Below the pieces are notes generated by a model. That model was not told where the DNA came from, ran no database searches, and worked only from the letters and a program-made list of their open reading frames with translations. Both the position numbers and the translations under genes were made by a program. From Moniliophthora roreri (lineage: Eukaryota; Basidiomycota; Agaricomycetes; Agaricales; Marasmiaceae), in NCBI GenBank assembly GCA_001466705.2, contig LATX02000001.1:2790001-2854000 (forward strand): a DNA stretch of 64,000 nt, given 5' to 3'. Below, piece after piece: positions 22,144-32,393 of the stretch. Every line of letters starts with the position of its first letter. The first letter of the stretch is position 1.

Positions 22144-23353
22144 ATGGTAAAAGGAAAAGGGAAACTCAAGTCGGCTTTACAGTCACAGCAATCGCGATTC
22201 AAAGCCAAAGAACGTGCTACTCATACTATTGAAGTCGCAAAGGCAAACGAGGATAAAGCCCGCGGAAAACGGAACAAGAAAATCAAACTAGATCCCAGGT
22301 CTTTGGTTTCATCGGAAAAAGAGCTCATTAATGCGAAGGGAAAAGCAAAGGCGAAAGCAGGAGACATTCCACGACGTCCTACTGTCCCTTTCCGACCCAC
22401 AGACACGATTCTTCTTGTTGGAGAGGGAAATTTTTCATTCACTCGTGCCTTGTCAGCGTGCATAGGTGAACTTGAAGGGTCATCGTCCTCGACACATCCT
22501 GCACTCGCATCTCTGGCACATTTACCTGCGAGAAACATTACTGCGACCGCATACGATTCCGAGGAAGAGTGTTACGAAAAGTACCCTGATGCTCGGGAGA
22601 TCGTCAAAGAGCTCAGGTTGAAGGGTGTTGAGGTAGAGTTTGGGGTTGATGCTGGGAAGCTGGAGGTCTTGGCGAGAAACAAGGGCAAAGGGAAGGGCAA
22701 GGAATTGAGAAAATGGGATAAAGTGGTTTGGAATTTCCCGCATGCTGGTGAGTGCGTTGCCTTGCCGTTAAACGCTCCCAAATCTCGACGCTCATCTTGT
22801 TCACAGGTAAAGGCATTACAGATCAGGACAGGAATATACTCTCAAACCAACTCCTCATTCTCAGCTTCTTGCGGTCGGCGGCAAAGGTGCTGAAAGAAGG
22901 GCCAGTACCGGATGTCATGGCCTCTTCAGGCAAAAAGCGAAAGCGAACAGATGATGATGACGACGATGACGACGACGACAATAATAACGAGGAAGAAGCT
23001 ATGGAAAACGAAGGCGTTATTCAACGCTCACCCTCAGGTTGCAGAGGGACGGTATTAATCACATTGAGAAACGTTCCTCCCTACACCCTTTGGTGAGCAA
23101 ATTCTCATTTGTGGAGCAGGCATTGAATGTACTGTTTAGGGATGTCGCAAAACTAGCAAAGAATCCACCGCCACCCACGCAAGGGAGCGTGCCACCAAAC
23201 CCGAAATACACACTTTTACGTTCTTTTGCATTCTACCGGGGATTGTGGAAAGGGTATGAACATCGAATGACGAAGGGAGAACGGGCGTATGGTCAAGGAA
23301 AGACTGGGGAAGGTGGGGAAGATAGATCTTGGGAATTCTGTCTGAAAGATTGA
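22144..23353 (+). CDS. BMT5-like 25S rRNA (uridine-N3) methyltransferase (DUF2431), 367 aa
   Basis: Exons 22144-22747, 22807-23092 and 23140-23353 join to 368 codons. A lysine-rich N-terminal tail (nucleolar-type) precedes the SAM-binding block TILLVGEGNFSFTRALSA, typical of the Rossmann-like DUF2431 family. Further family blocks are ITATAYDSEEECYEKYPDA, VVWNFPHAG joined across the first intron to KGITDQDRNILSNQ, and the terminal SFAFYRGLWKGYEHRMTKG. In yeast Bmt5 makes m3U2634 on 25S rRNA. A run of ten aspartates followed by asparagine and glutamate residues (encoded about 22954-22999) interrupts the C-terminal half, apparently a trinucleotide-repeat insertion in a loop. Confidence 0.88.
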
Positions 23354-24163
23354 TACTACACCTGAGACAACACGACATATCACATCTGTATTCAACTGCT
23401 ACTGGTGTAACCACCCTGCTAATGATACGACTCGATTCTCGGTCCTGCTCGGGCTCCCTAATTTCAGCCGCAATGATGCTCCTCGCTCAAACTTCGTGCC
23501 TCCCGTAAACCGCGTCGCTTATATCGAATAAACGGTGTTCCATCTTCATAAACAACCCTCACAACTTCAAGTACTCGTACGGTACTCTTTGGCCTGGACC
23601 AGTAATATCTAGGTCATGCAGGAAAAGTGTGGATGTGTTGCACGGCTCGTTGATCCGAGCAGAAAGAACTGCGAAGCTTGATATCGGATGCGTTTCACAA
23701 GGTATAAGTAGAAGCTTCAAGGAAGAGCATCGTCAAATGTCGTGTAAAAGCTGATTATCCCGGAAATCTAGATTGTCGTAATATTGCCGATTGAGCCCGT
23801 GCATTTCCTTTGCACTTTCTGGGTATTCCGAGCATGCTTTTGATTAACGAACCTACATCTTCTCTTCAAGGGCGTAAACTGCGAGTTAGTAGATTTCTCA
23901 GCAGAAGAAAGCGCCCGCGAATTGCGCTGGATGAAGTTGGTTGCATTAACGATTAATTTGACATGAAGTATTCACCGAGACCCAGGATGTCACCTTTCAA
24001 TCTGGGTCTATCGTAAGCATTTGGTTTGAGCCCTCTGCTTTCCTTCGCATTAATGCAGTCACTACGGACGCGTCCTAAGTGTCCCAAGAGAGATGCATTA
24101 CAGATGGGAGTACGTCCGCGAAGTCTAGCAATTATAGATCAGTATAGTGACACGCTCCTAACA
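23354..24163. other. Convergent intergenic region of about 800 bases
   Basis: It lies between the 3' ends of the BMT5-like and uL10m genes. I find no long reading frame, tRNA-like fold or splice pattern. Confidence 0.5.
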
Positions 24164-25051
24164 CTATGATAATGGTGACGACTCGCTCTGCTCCTCTTCT
24201 AACGCCTTCTTTAGTCCTTCCAGCGTCCTTGCTAACTGTCCGCCGGCAGCCTGGCCAAGTACACCCGCTATTTGTGCACCAGGAGCGCTGAGCAATCCAA
24301 TAATTTGTGCGCGAAGCGTGTCTAGAGTCGGCAGCTCGGCAACATCCTTCAAACCCTGAGGCAAGAAGACCTTGCCCTCTATGAGTGCACCTATAACCTT
24401 CAAATCCGGTACCAACTCGGGGCGAGAGCGCTTCACTCTCCTACCCGGTTGCTCAGGGTCGGCTTTCTTCGCAGCCTCTTCCTTTGCTATCTGCTCTGGA
24501 GACTTTGGCGGTCGCGGAGGAACACTGCGGTCCATGGCACGCAGCACAGCGGAAAGAAGTGGGGGGTCGAGGGGCGGAAACTGGAGAACAGCATAGTTGC
24601 CTGGGGTGTTGTTTACCATTTTCTCGACATCCTGAAGGTTGATTCCGGAATGTGCACGAAGAGCAGCACCAAATACAGAGGTGCGAATGACGGTGAGAGT
24701 CGGAATGTCCGCGTCGGTAATGGGTTTCGGGGAGTCCAATGAAGCCTTTCTGATTTGTGCATCGTAGTATTTTCGCGCAGCAGTAGCTATGTCGCTCCGC
24801 AGCTTTTTAAGGCGATTGGCAGAGAAATCTTCATGGTGAAGAATGATGAGGGGAGAGCCATTATGGGTCGATGAAAGTATTCGGGTGTACCAGTTGTACT
24901 GGAAGTTTTTCTTCCCGGTGAAGACGCGTGGGTAGGCCTTTCCCTCGAGCGGTATGTGTTCCTTCACGGATATTGCGTATGCCCTTCTCGTAGTCGATGT
25001 CACCTGCGGCAACGACAACCTGTTTGTCGAGGCTGCTCGACGTGCAAACAT
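24164..25051 (-). CDS. Mitochondrial large-subunit ribosomal protein uL10m
   Basis: A single exon encodes about 295 residues. An arginine-rich start (MFARRAASTNRL) without acidic residues fits a mitochondrial targeting peptide. The following part (EHIPLEGKAYPRVFTGKKNFQYN; HHEDFSANRLKKLRSDI) and the segment TVIRTSVFGAALRA match the uL10 (L10/MRPL11) fold, and the C-terminal Ala/Gly/Leu-rich half (SAPGAQIAGVLGQAAGGQLAR) is typical of the fungal mitochondrial form, which sits at the base of the L7/L12 stalk. An in-frame ATG at 25093 would add 14 residues and spoil the targeting signal, so 25051 is preferred. It is divergent from Fip1, with only 61 bases between the two start codons. Confidence 0.85.
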   Translation of the reverse strand: MFARRAASTNRLSLPQVTSTTRRAYAISVKEHIPLEGKAYPRVFTGKKNFQYNWYTRILSSTHNGSPLIILHHEDFSANRLKKLRSDIATAARKYYDAQIRKASLDSPKPITDADIPTLTVIRTSVFGAALRAHSGINLQDVEKMVNNTPGNYAVLQFPPLDPPLLSAVLRAMDRSVPPRPPKSPEQIAKEEAAKKADPEQPGRRVKRSRPELVPDLKVIGALIEGKVFLPQGLKDVAELPTLDTLRAQIIGLLSAPGAQIAGVLGQAAGGQLARTLEGLKKALEEEQSESSPLS

Positions 25052-25112
25052 GGGAGAGAAAGAGTGACAATAAGCGTGACTGTCACGTCCCAATTCAAGG
25101 ACTGCAACGACG

Positions 25113-27593
25113 ATGTACGTTGCACTTTACAAGCCTATTTCTGTTAAAGACTTCTCTGACTTGGAACATTGCAGGGATGACGAAGACGAATTTCTGTACG
25201 GACTATCCTCGAATCAGGAGCAGGGCCAACCGCAGGGCCGGAGTCAATCAGCCACCAGTTCCGGTGAGAGTCAATTTGCTACGTTGGACTTTTTTTGGGT
25301 GGTCTTGTCGTTTTTACCTTTCTTCCTGTATCTCTCACATCAATGAAAACGAAATTTTTGACATATTTTGCTCGTGCTAGCCTCAGTGTCCCAACCGTGA
25401 GTTTCGATCAGCTAAGTCTTCACGCGTCTGGTCATGGTAAACTTTTTGGTATAGAAAACCCGTGGAGAATACCTTGGTCACCAATGGAATCGTCTCTCAA
25501 CTGGAAGCCGCTGCAGAAAACCAGATAGCTCGACAACAAGCGCAATCTGAACAACAACAGGAGTTCGACCAAGACGAACAACAAAACGACGGAATTGCCC
25601 AGGAAGATGGTTCAGAGGAAGGTGCTGTGGAAGGGGGAGGAGAGAGTGAAGAGGATGAAGAAGAAGATGTGAGTACGTCGAACTACATTGTGTGAACAGT
25701 ATTCAACGTATTCTGCAGATTGAAATTATAATGGAAGCCACACCGCGGTCAATCGACTTTCGGTACGTGGCCAGTGCTTTTAGAAAGCTTACATGAAAGT
25801 AACATTCTTGCTTTTCATTTAGTCAAAACGCGCAAGGTAGACCGCCACAAAATCGTACCGCAAGTGCTACCCAGCCAACACACACTCCTGTGAAAGGTAT
25901 GTAGAGGAGAGCCAGCCATACACGATGCTGACCGAATACGCCAGCGCCCCAACCAACTCTAACAACCGAGTACACTCCCATTCAACGGGGTGTTGTCGCC
26001 ACACCTTCAAAAATACCCCAACTCCCAACAGCCGCACCCGCACAGCCAATCTCATCTACTACAGGTGTACCTGTCGACGAATCTTCGAATGTCGACCCTT
26101 CCACTCTTCCGCCCGCTGTTGCGCCACCTTCACATCCGAAAATAGATCCCAATGAAACTGGGATGCTCGATGGTCGATCCATATTTGAGGTCGATATTAG
26201 CGCCATGTCTGAAAAACCATGGAGACGACCTGGTTCTGATATCAGCGACTGGTTCAACTATGGATTCGACGAGATAAGTTGGGAAGCCTACTGCTATCGC
26301 AGAAGAGAGATGGGAGAGGTTGCAGGTGTGATGAAGGTCAACGTGCTCGTGAGTGTCTTTAATATACTATGTATATCGAATATCTCTCATTCATTCACCA
26401 ATCATGCAGAATTTTGCCGGGATGCAAGAAGACCAATTAACTGCACTTCCTCCTGAAGTTCGGCAGATGGTCATGACGGGTACATCAGCCATGATGAATC
26501 AAATGAACCAGATTAATCAAGCTGTTGCTGGTGCAGGGAATAATGGTATGGGTGGTAAGCACTTCATTCTCGTGCTCTATTCACGAGCTCTTTTGACGAT
26601 TGTCGCTCTAGATATGGGTATGAATCCTGGAATGATGCCCCCCGGTATGATGATGGATATGTCAGGGAATATGGGAATGATGAACCACCCAATGGCCGGT
26701 ATGGGTATGAATGGCGACATGGGTATGGGTCAAATGGGTGGCGGGATGCCCATGGATGGACAAGCGCAAGGCGGTATGCCTGGTGGTGGTATGGGAGGTC
26801 CTGTTCCAGGAAGTGCCACGCCAGAGCAAGTTGCGGGAATGGGTATGATGCAAGATGCTGGGTTCCCCGGTGCTATGGGTATGGGCATGGAGTTTGGAAT
26901 ACAGGTTTGTCTCTTCATGTCCATGGTATTGCTCATTGGGACCTCATTGCAAAAACTCTCATAGGATCAGAACCAGATATTCCAGGGCATGGATCAAGGT
27001 CAAACTGTCCCACCGTCTGCGCCTGGAGGTGCTGCTACCCCAGTACCTGGAGCTACTCGACCTGGTGTTCAAACACCTCAATCGTTCGCAGGTAGAGGTC
27101 GTGGAGTTGTCCCTGGTCCCGGAGTTCGGGGACGAGGTTTCCCAGTACGAGGTCGAGGCAGGGGGATGTACGGAGGCGTTGAAGGTGGTATGTACTCACT
27201 CTAATTATCGTCAAATATACTGTTCATCGGATTTTCGATGAAGCTCCCACAGCGCCAGCAAGACCGGCATCTCCTTTGCCTCCGAACGTGCCGACAGGTC
27301 CCCGAAATCAAAACAAGTATAAAGATCGGGACGGCAATGCACCTGCAGTCGATGGCTTGGACTATGGTGGCGAACGAGAACGAGAGAGAGATCCAAGAGA
27401 CCCAAGGGCGGATCGGGATAGAGATCGGGACAGGAGAGAGAAGACCAGAACACCCAGCCGAGAGCCGGATGACAGGGCAAGCCGGTAAGTTGCCTGACTT
27501 GGTTTACGGTTCAGTGCAAAGTTCAATCTGTCGTCTAGGAAGCGGAGGAGCTCGCCAGGTCTTGATGACGGTCGTAGCTCGAAGCGACGCTAA
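25113..27593 (+). CDS. FIP1: Fip1, pre-mRNA polyadenylation factor subunit
   Basis: Exons 25113-25114, 25175-25263, 25381(or 25387)-25396, 25455-25668, 25719-25762, 25823-25896, 25945-26348, 26410-26554, 26612-26904, 26965-27187, 27244-27484, 27539-27593. The protein opens M-DDEDEFLYG, the acidic EFLYG motif of Fip1; then an acidic stretch (ESEEDEEED), DIEIIMEATPRSIDFR, and the Fip1 domain KPWRRPGSDISDWFNYGFDE, ISWEAYCYRRREM. After it come a Met/Gly-rich region, RG-rich segments and an RD/RE/RS-rich tail ending RSSKRR. Fip1 tethers poly(A) polymerase to the cleavage and polyadenylation factor in the nucleus. The start codon appears split by a 60-nt intron (AT|GTACGT...GCAG|G). The alternative is reading 25113 straight through, which adds about 20 residues. 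A 10- or 16-nt exon is needed to keep the frame. Confidence 0.9.
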
Positions 27594-28561
27594 CGAACTG
27601 CTAGTAATGGGTGGAATCGTGTTCGTGAGCTGTCGCTACTCTAAAGTAGTATTGAACTTTGGAGGAAGAGTCAGTTTTAATATCGCTGTTGTTCGTTCTC
27701 CCTGCTGTATTTTTCATGTCTTGTCATCGCTGAATTTTTATTGGTATAATACCACTAACTATACCGGCGGTTTTTCTGGAATAACTTGGAAGCAAGATTA
27801 GCCGAAAAAATGAAGGTTCAAATGCGCTCCAAAAGCTTCCACGGCCTATACGCGTCGCGACTTTACCGTGGATCGATTGCTGATATAGAAGGGGGTGGCG
27901 GACAGGTCACCTTCGTTGCATCCTCTATCTCATTCCCACTCTCTCCCGAAGCTGTCTCTCGTTTATTTCATAGGTTGACTCTTCCTTGGTTACACCTAGG
28001 TGCAGCTGTTCTAAACCAAGACAAGTCAAGACTTACGATTGCTTCTTAGATCCCTGTTGTGCTTCCAACTGGCAAGTGTGGACATTCACAACATGTGTCA
28101 AGAATGGACGAAAAGAGGTTGACTTCGACTCCGATTACCGTCAACGCGGAAGAGCATCGTATGGACGTTTTGAATATTCTTTTATACTATTGCTTGATAT
28201 CCACGGATTTGACCGGTTATCATAATTCTAATAATGCTGCCTTTGAGGGATGCGAACAAGTCAACATATTCTGCGCCGGAAATGTAAAGTAGTGGCGTAT
28301 GCTGGTCCTTAGTTAACAGGAGTGATTCGAGGTGCCTCATGTTCCAGGATGAGCCGTGGCCTGGCCGTGGCTCGTCGCAAATTTGGGCAATTTGGTCACT
28401 AGTGTAGGAATCCAGGATAGGATACCGAGGTGCGGCAAAAGTACATAGAAGAAGAAACGAATAACAATGAAAAGAGGAGATTTGAACCGCAAAATTCTGG
28501 TGAGCTAGCAAAGGGCCATACACGTGGGGAGTGCGCTGCGGCCACGCACCGCACCGGGCAA
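27594..28561. other. Intergenic, about 1 kb, no supported gene
   Basis: Open frames of 80-110 codons occur on both strands (for example 27786-28049 plus, 28182-28523 minus) but lack motifs, splice context or consistent codon use. No tRNA-like structure was noticed. Confidence 0.45.
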
Positions 28562-28618
28562 GAGTGCCCGCAGCGACTTAAGTCAACCTGGAGAGACTAG
28601 AGCTAGCTGCGGGCACTC
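28562..28618. repeat. Perfect 13-bp inverted repeat upstream of an F-box-type gene
   Basis: GAGTGCCCGCAGC at 28562-28574 is matched by its exact reverse complement at 28606-28618, with a 31-base spacer. It sits in a local GC-rich patch 63 bases before an ATG and just upstream of a TATA box, so it could be a binding site for a dimeric regulator or form a hairpin. Confidence 0.7.
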
Positions 28619-28634
28619 GCTTGCATTTTGATGA

Positions 28635-28644
28635 TATAAAAAAG
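28635..28644 (+). promoter_or_regulatory. TATA box of the F-box/LRR-type gene
   Basis: TATAAAAAAG begins 46 bases before the ATG at 28681, a usable core-promoter distance. Confidence 0.5.
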
Positions 28645-28680
28645 CAGAGTACCGGCGCCTAGTCCCTATCATCCCCCATC

Positions 28681-29965
28681 ATGTTGCCCTTCGAGCTCGT
28701 GATTCAAGTTCTCACTTGCTTCGACCCCAGAGATGACAAGGATACTCTATATAAATGTGCTATAGCGCACTCATCGTGGACGCCGGTGGCACAGTCTATG
28801 CTATTCCATGAGCTCACTCTCCAAGCTGTTTCACCCCATCACGAAAATCACATCCTCCTCTCTGAACAATCAGTTCGTTCTCTCGAGACACTCTCTCATT
28901 GTCTCGAAGTACGCCCTCACCTCTTGGATTACATCCAGGACCTTCGTATAAAGAATTTGGAGCAGAATCTCAGGGATGGTGCACGACATCAGTGGAATCA
29001 GGAGAACGATGTTATTGCAAGGGTGCTACGTAAACTCACCAACGTCAAAAGTCTATCCATTTTTCGACTAGGATATGCTGCAGTGTCGGAATCCATGCGG
29101 GAATCCATTCGGCACATATTCCAACTACCCTCGCTTACCTCCCTGAAGGTAACATGGACGATATTCCCCTCGTTTACCCAATTTCTCTCGATGTTCTCTA
29201 CACCCCGCAACCTCACCCACGTCCACCTCTGGAGTGTACGTTTTACAGAGTTGCGACAGATTAACGAGAACACCGGTGCTATCTCAACAGCGCCAAAGAG
29301 TATTCGGATTCAGGATTTGCACCTTCATTTGGTGCTACTGAAGCCATTCGTTGCCTGGTTCGAGATGCCCCAGTGTCCTATAGACCTGAGTGGCATGAAG
29401 ACACTCCGGCTTCATCGATCATCGATGTATGACCCCGAAAGTACGGCAACTTTATTGAAGTCTGCTGGCGATAGTTTGGTGAATTTGGAGTTGGAGGGGC
29501 CGTATCGTGCCACGGGTACGTCCTCCGTGCCCTCTCTAGAGACGCTTCTTGCTAACGACTGTTCCAGAGAGCGAACAGGTTCATCTAGGACACACCCCGA
29601 ACATTCAAACGCTTGCACTCATAAATCTCCAACAAACACAAACATATGATCCCATACAGTGGATCCTCTCACTGTTCAAACCAGTGACTCGAAGCCTTCT
29701 GCGCTCCGTCCGCTTCGAATTATATATCGAATTACCTTCGCACAAATTCTGGGCTTGTTGGAAGCCAGTTGATGTTCTATTTGCGTCATCAGGTTTTGAG
29801 TGTTTGGAAGAAGTGCTGCTGGTAGTGAGCAGTCCAGAGGAGCCGATCGAGCCGAAGAGTAAAATAGAGGAAGGATTTCCGAGATTGATGGAGAAAGGAG
29901 TGATGAGGGTGAAGACAGTACATAGAGAGAAGGAGCTTAGTCGTGCAGTAATGGTCCTTACATGA
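28681..29965 (+). CDS. F-box/LRR-like protein, 410 aa
   Basis: Two exons, 28681-29515 and 29568-29965, joined in frame across GTACGT...CAG. The start MLPFELVIQVLTCFDPRDDKDTL resembles a degenerate F-box at the extreme N-terminus, followed by the typical KCAIAHSSWTPVAQSMLFHEL segment of basidiomycete F-box proteins. The rest alternates leucine-rich strands (LRKLTNVKSLSIFRL, LPSLTSLKVTW, NLTHVHLWSV, GMKTLRLHRSS, GDSLVNLELEGP), as in an LRR-like solenoid. Such proteins are expected to bind Skp1 and present substrates to an SCF ubiquitin ligase; the substrate is unknown. Unlike the F-box relics near 17 kb and 38 kb, the frame is intact. Confidence 0.65.
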
Positions 29966-30181
29966 CTTAGGGACGATTCATAGAGATTTCAACTATTTAT
30001 ACGTATGGAAGGTGTAACATACCCATCCGGATTCTCATCATACTTATAGGCTCACACATCTAATAACATAAACTTTCTCAACGCTCATCAGAACAGTTCT
30101 TTCCATTGTCTTCTGATCACCAATTATACAAAAGTTCAACGTAGGTTAAGTCGTAGCAAAAAACGCGTCGTAACTGCTCAT

Positions 30182-31055
30182 TTAAGCTTGACCGCGAAGC
30201 TTCCTAGCAGCATTATCATTGGGCTGAGCATCTCCGAAACCGCATCCACCGTCGCGTTCAAGCGCGACGATAGCACCAGCACACTTGCCAGTGTTGAATC
30301 CACAGCATCCCGAAGCACATTCGCCATCATTGGCACACGGGCCAGTGATGAATTGAGTGCCAGGAAGCTTACCACTCCCAGCAGCGGCTCCACCAGCACC
30401 GTTGTTGGCAGGAGGGGGAGTTCCAGGTGCTGCAGGTGCCTGGCCACGAAGGACTCTAGCAGCGTTGTCGTTGGGCTGAGCGTCTCCAAAACCACATCCA
30501 CCATCACGCTCGAGAGCGACAATAGCACCAGCGCACTTGCCAGTGTTGAATCCACAGCATCCAGAGGCACAATCGGCATCGCTCTGGCATGGACCGGTGA
30601 TGAACTGAGTACCAGGAGCCTGGCGGCCACGGAGTTTCCTGGCAGCATTGTCGTTGGGCTGGGCGTCACCGAAACCGCATCCACCGTCGCGCTCAAGTGC
30701 GACGATGGCACCAGCACATTTGCCAGTGTTGAATCCACAGCAGCCAGAGGCGCATTCACCGTCGTTGGCGCAAGGACCGGTGATGAATTGAGTGCCGGGA
30801 GGCTTGCCGCTTCCAGCAGCAGCTCCACCAGCACCGTTATTGGCAGGAGGAGGAGTTCCTGGGGCAGCAGGTGCCTCTCCACGAAGCTTCCTAGCAGCGT
30901 TGTCGTTGGGTTGAGCATCACCGAAACCGCATCCGCCGTCACGTTCGAGAGCAACAATGGCACCAGCACACTTGCCAGTATTGAAACCGCAGCAGCCAGA
31001 TGCACAATCAGCATCACTCTGGCATGGACCGGTAATGAACTGGGTACCAGGAGCT
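30182..31055 (-). repeat. Four-unit tandem coding repeat with A-B-A-B order
   Basis: Unit starts on the minus strand fall near 31055, 30805, 30628 and 30372, giving spacings of about 250, 177 and 256 bases. The higher-order unit (A plus linker plus B) of about 430 bases is present twice. The encoded cores are identical across units while many third codon positions differ. Confidence 0.8.
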
Positions 31056-31190
31056 TGGCGAGGAACGTAGGTGGCGGCCGCGACTAAAATACGATCCAGT
31101 TAGTGTTTGAGCCTCTAACAGTTTCGAAAGCAATCAACACCTACAGTTGACGGTAAGGAGTGCAAGAAGGACAGAGAATTTAGCCAACAT
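30182..31190 (-). CDS. Secreted protein of four cysteine-rich repeats, 315 aa
   Basis: Exons 31190-31145 and 31083-30182 (donor GTAGGT, acceptor TTTTAG). The first exon encodes a short signal peptide (MLAKFSVLLALLTVN). The rest is four units of about 55 residues: PGTQFITGPC, then a two-version spacer, CASGCCGFNTGKCAGAIVAL and ERDGGCGFGDAQPNDNAAR. Each unit has six cysteines, so three disulphides per unit are likely. Units alternate: 1 and 3 carry QSDAD, 2 and 4 carry ANDGE, and units 1-2 and 3-4 are joined by an Ala/Pro/Gly/Asn-rich linker (APAAPGTPPPANNGAGG). The unit resembles a small fungal secreted family known from plant-associated ascomycetes (biotrophy-associated secreted protein 2 type), normally with one copy; that link is from memory and tentative. 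Two overlapping long frames (30188-31087 plus; 30178-31017 minus) are shadows caused by the repeat composition. Confidence 0.82.
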
Positions 31191-32393
31191 GATGATAAAG
31201 GATGTGTTTTAGGTAAAAGTCGTTAAAAAGAACTTTTGAAGTTGAGAAAGATTGGTGATAAGGAAGAAACACAAAGGCTCTGCCCTGTGAAGGATGAAAG
31301 GTAATGGAAAGAACAGACGATGCAATCGCTGAAGAATGCTGGACTCGAGTCTAAGGCTTTTATAGCCTCTTAAGGCCCCTACTTTCGCGTGCATCCTCCC
31401 TTGAATCAAGGCTAATGCGGTGTTGTCGGATTGGCAATTAAACAAGCCACCTCATGATGTACTGGTTACCAGGCATTGTCAATCATGATGATGTGCAGAT
31501 TTTGAGGAAATCTGCTTCGCCACCGCAAATACATCTTGACCTCTAGTGCTGAAAACAAGAGACCCGAGTGCTACTAGTTCAAACACCTGCACTGGATGAA
31601 ACTAGCGCAGCCCCGGTGTGACCGACATCAGCGTCAAGTGTTTTCGGATTAGACTTGAAACGGCGACGAAAGTGAGTGAGTTAACGTGAATTGCGCCCCC
31701 GGACAGGGTTTATCCTTGCCGAAGATGAAGTGAATGCACAGCACGGGAATGAAATGGAGGCCTGGGATCTGGACCCTGAAGAAACCCTTGCAGATTTTCG
31801 TCAAGCCGTTGTCTTCACTTGAGGATTAAACTCGTCAGGACTCCTACACCAGATTTTAGCAGACCCGACAAAATCCCGTCATAAGAAGAAGGTGCGTACG
31901 ATGATTTCCCCTCAATCTCTGATTCATTGGGGGCTTCCTCAGCGTACCAAATACTCTACCCATGAAGTGCCATATCGACCAGTGGATCCTTCAAATGAAA
32001 CTCACTCCGTAGTGACAGGCTACTGTCTAAGTCTGGTCGTTGAGGCCTGAGGATTCGTGAGGAAAGACTCAGTCAGCCGGGGAAGAGCTGTGTACTGTGT
32101 TGACTCGAACCCGGAATCCAAACTGTCGCTTAAAGTTAGAGCCGTTCTGACGATGAGTTCGCTCAAGTGATTGGTTTGTGTAATTGGAGTACCATTTCTG
32201 AAGTCGATGATTTTCTTTCTCATTCATGGCTCTCCAGAGGTCAAAAAGCGAGTATCTGAAGCCCAAAAAAGTTAATTGCCGGGGAGCGATTCGGTCTCGA
32301 TCTCAGTACTGGATCCCGGTTTTTTAGGCGCCCAAAGCCGTGCTTTGAGAGATACATACCACTGGATCTCTTCGAGAGGTTTCCGAGCTCAGA
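31191..32393. other. Intergenic, about 1.2 kb, no supported gene
   Basis: The first 200 bases form the upstream region of the repeat-protein gene. The remainder has only short frames on both strands without recognisable features. Confidence 0.45.

Noticed and set aside
30188..31087. A 299-codon plus-strand frame rich in Ser and Thr over the repeat gene
   Set aside because: It is a shadow of the repeated minus-strand gene: no signal peptide, no splice context, and the true frame has a signal peptide and conserved cysteines.
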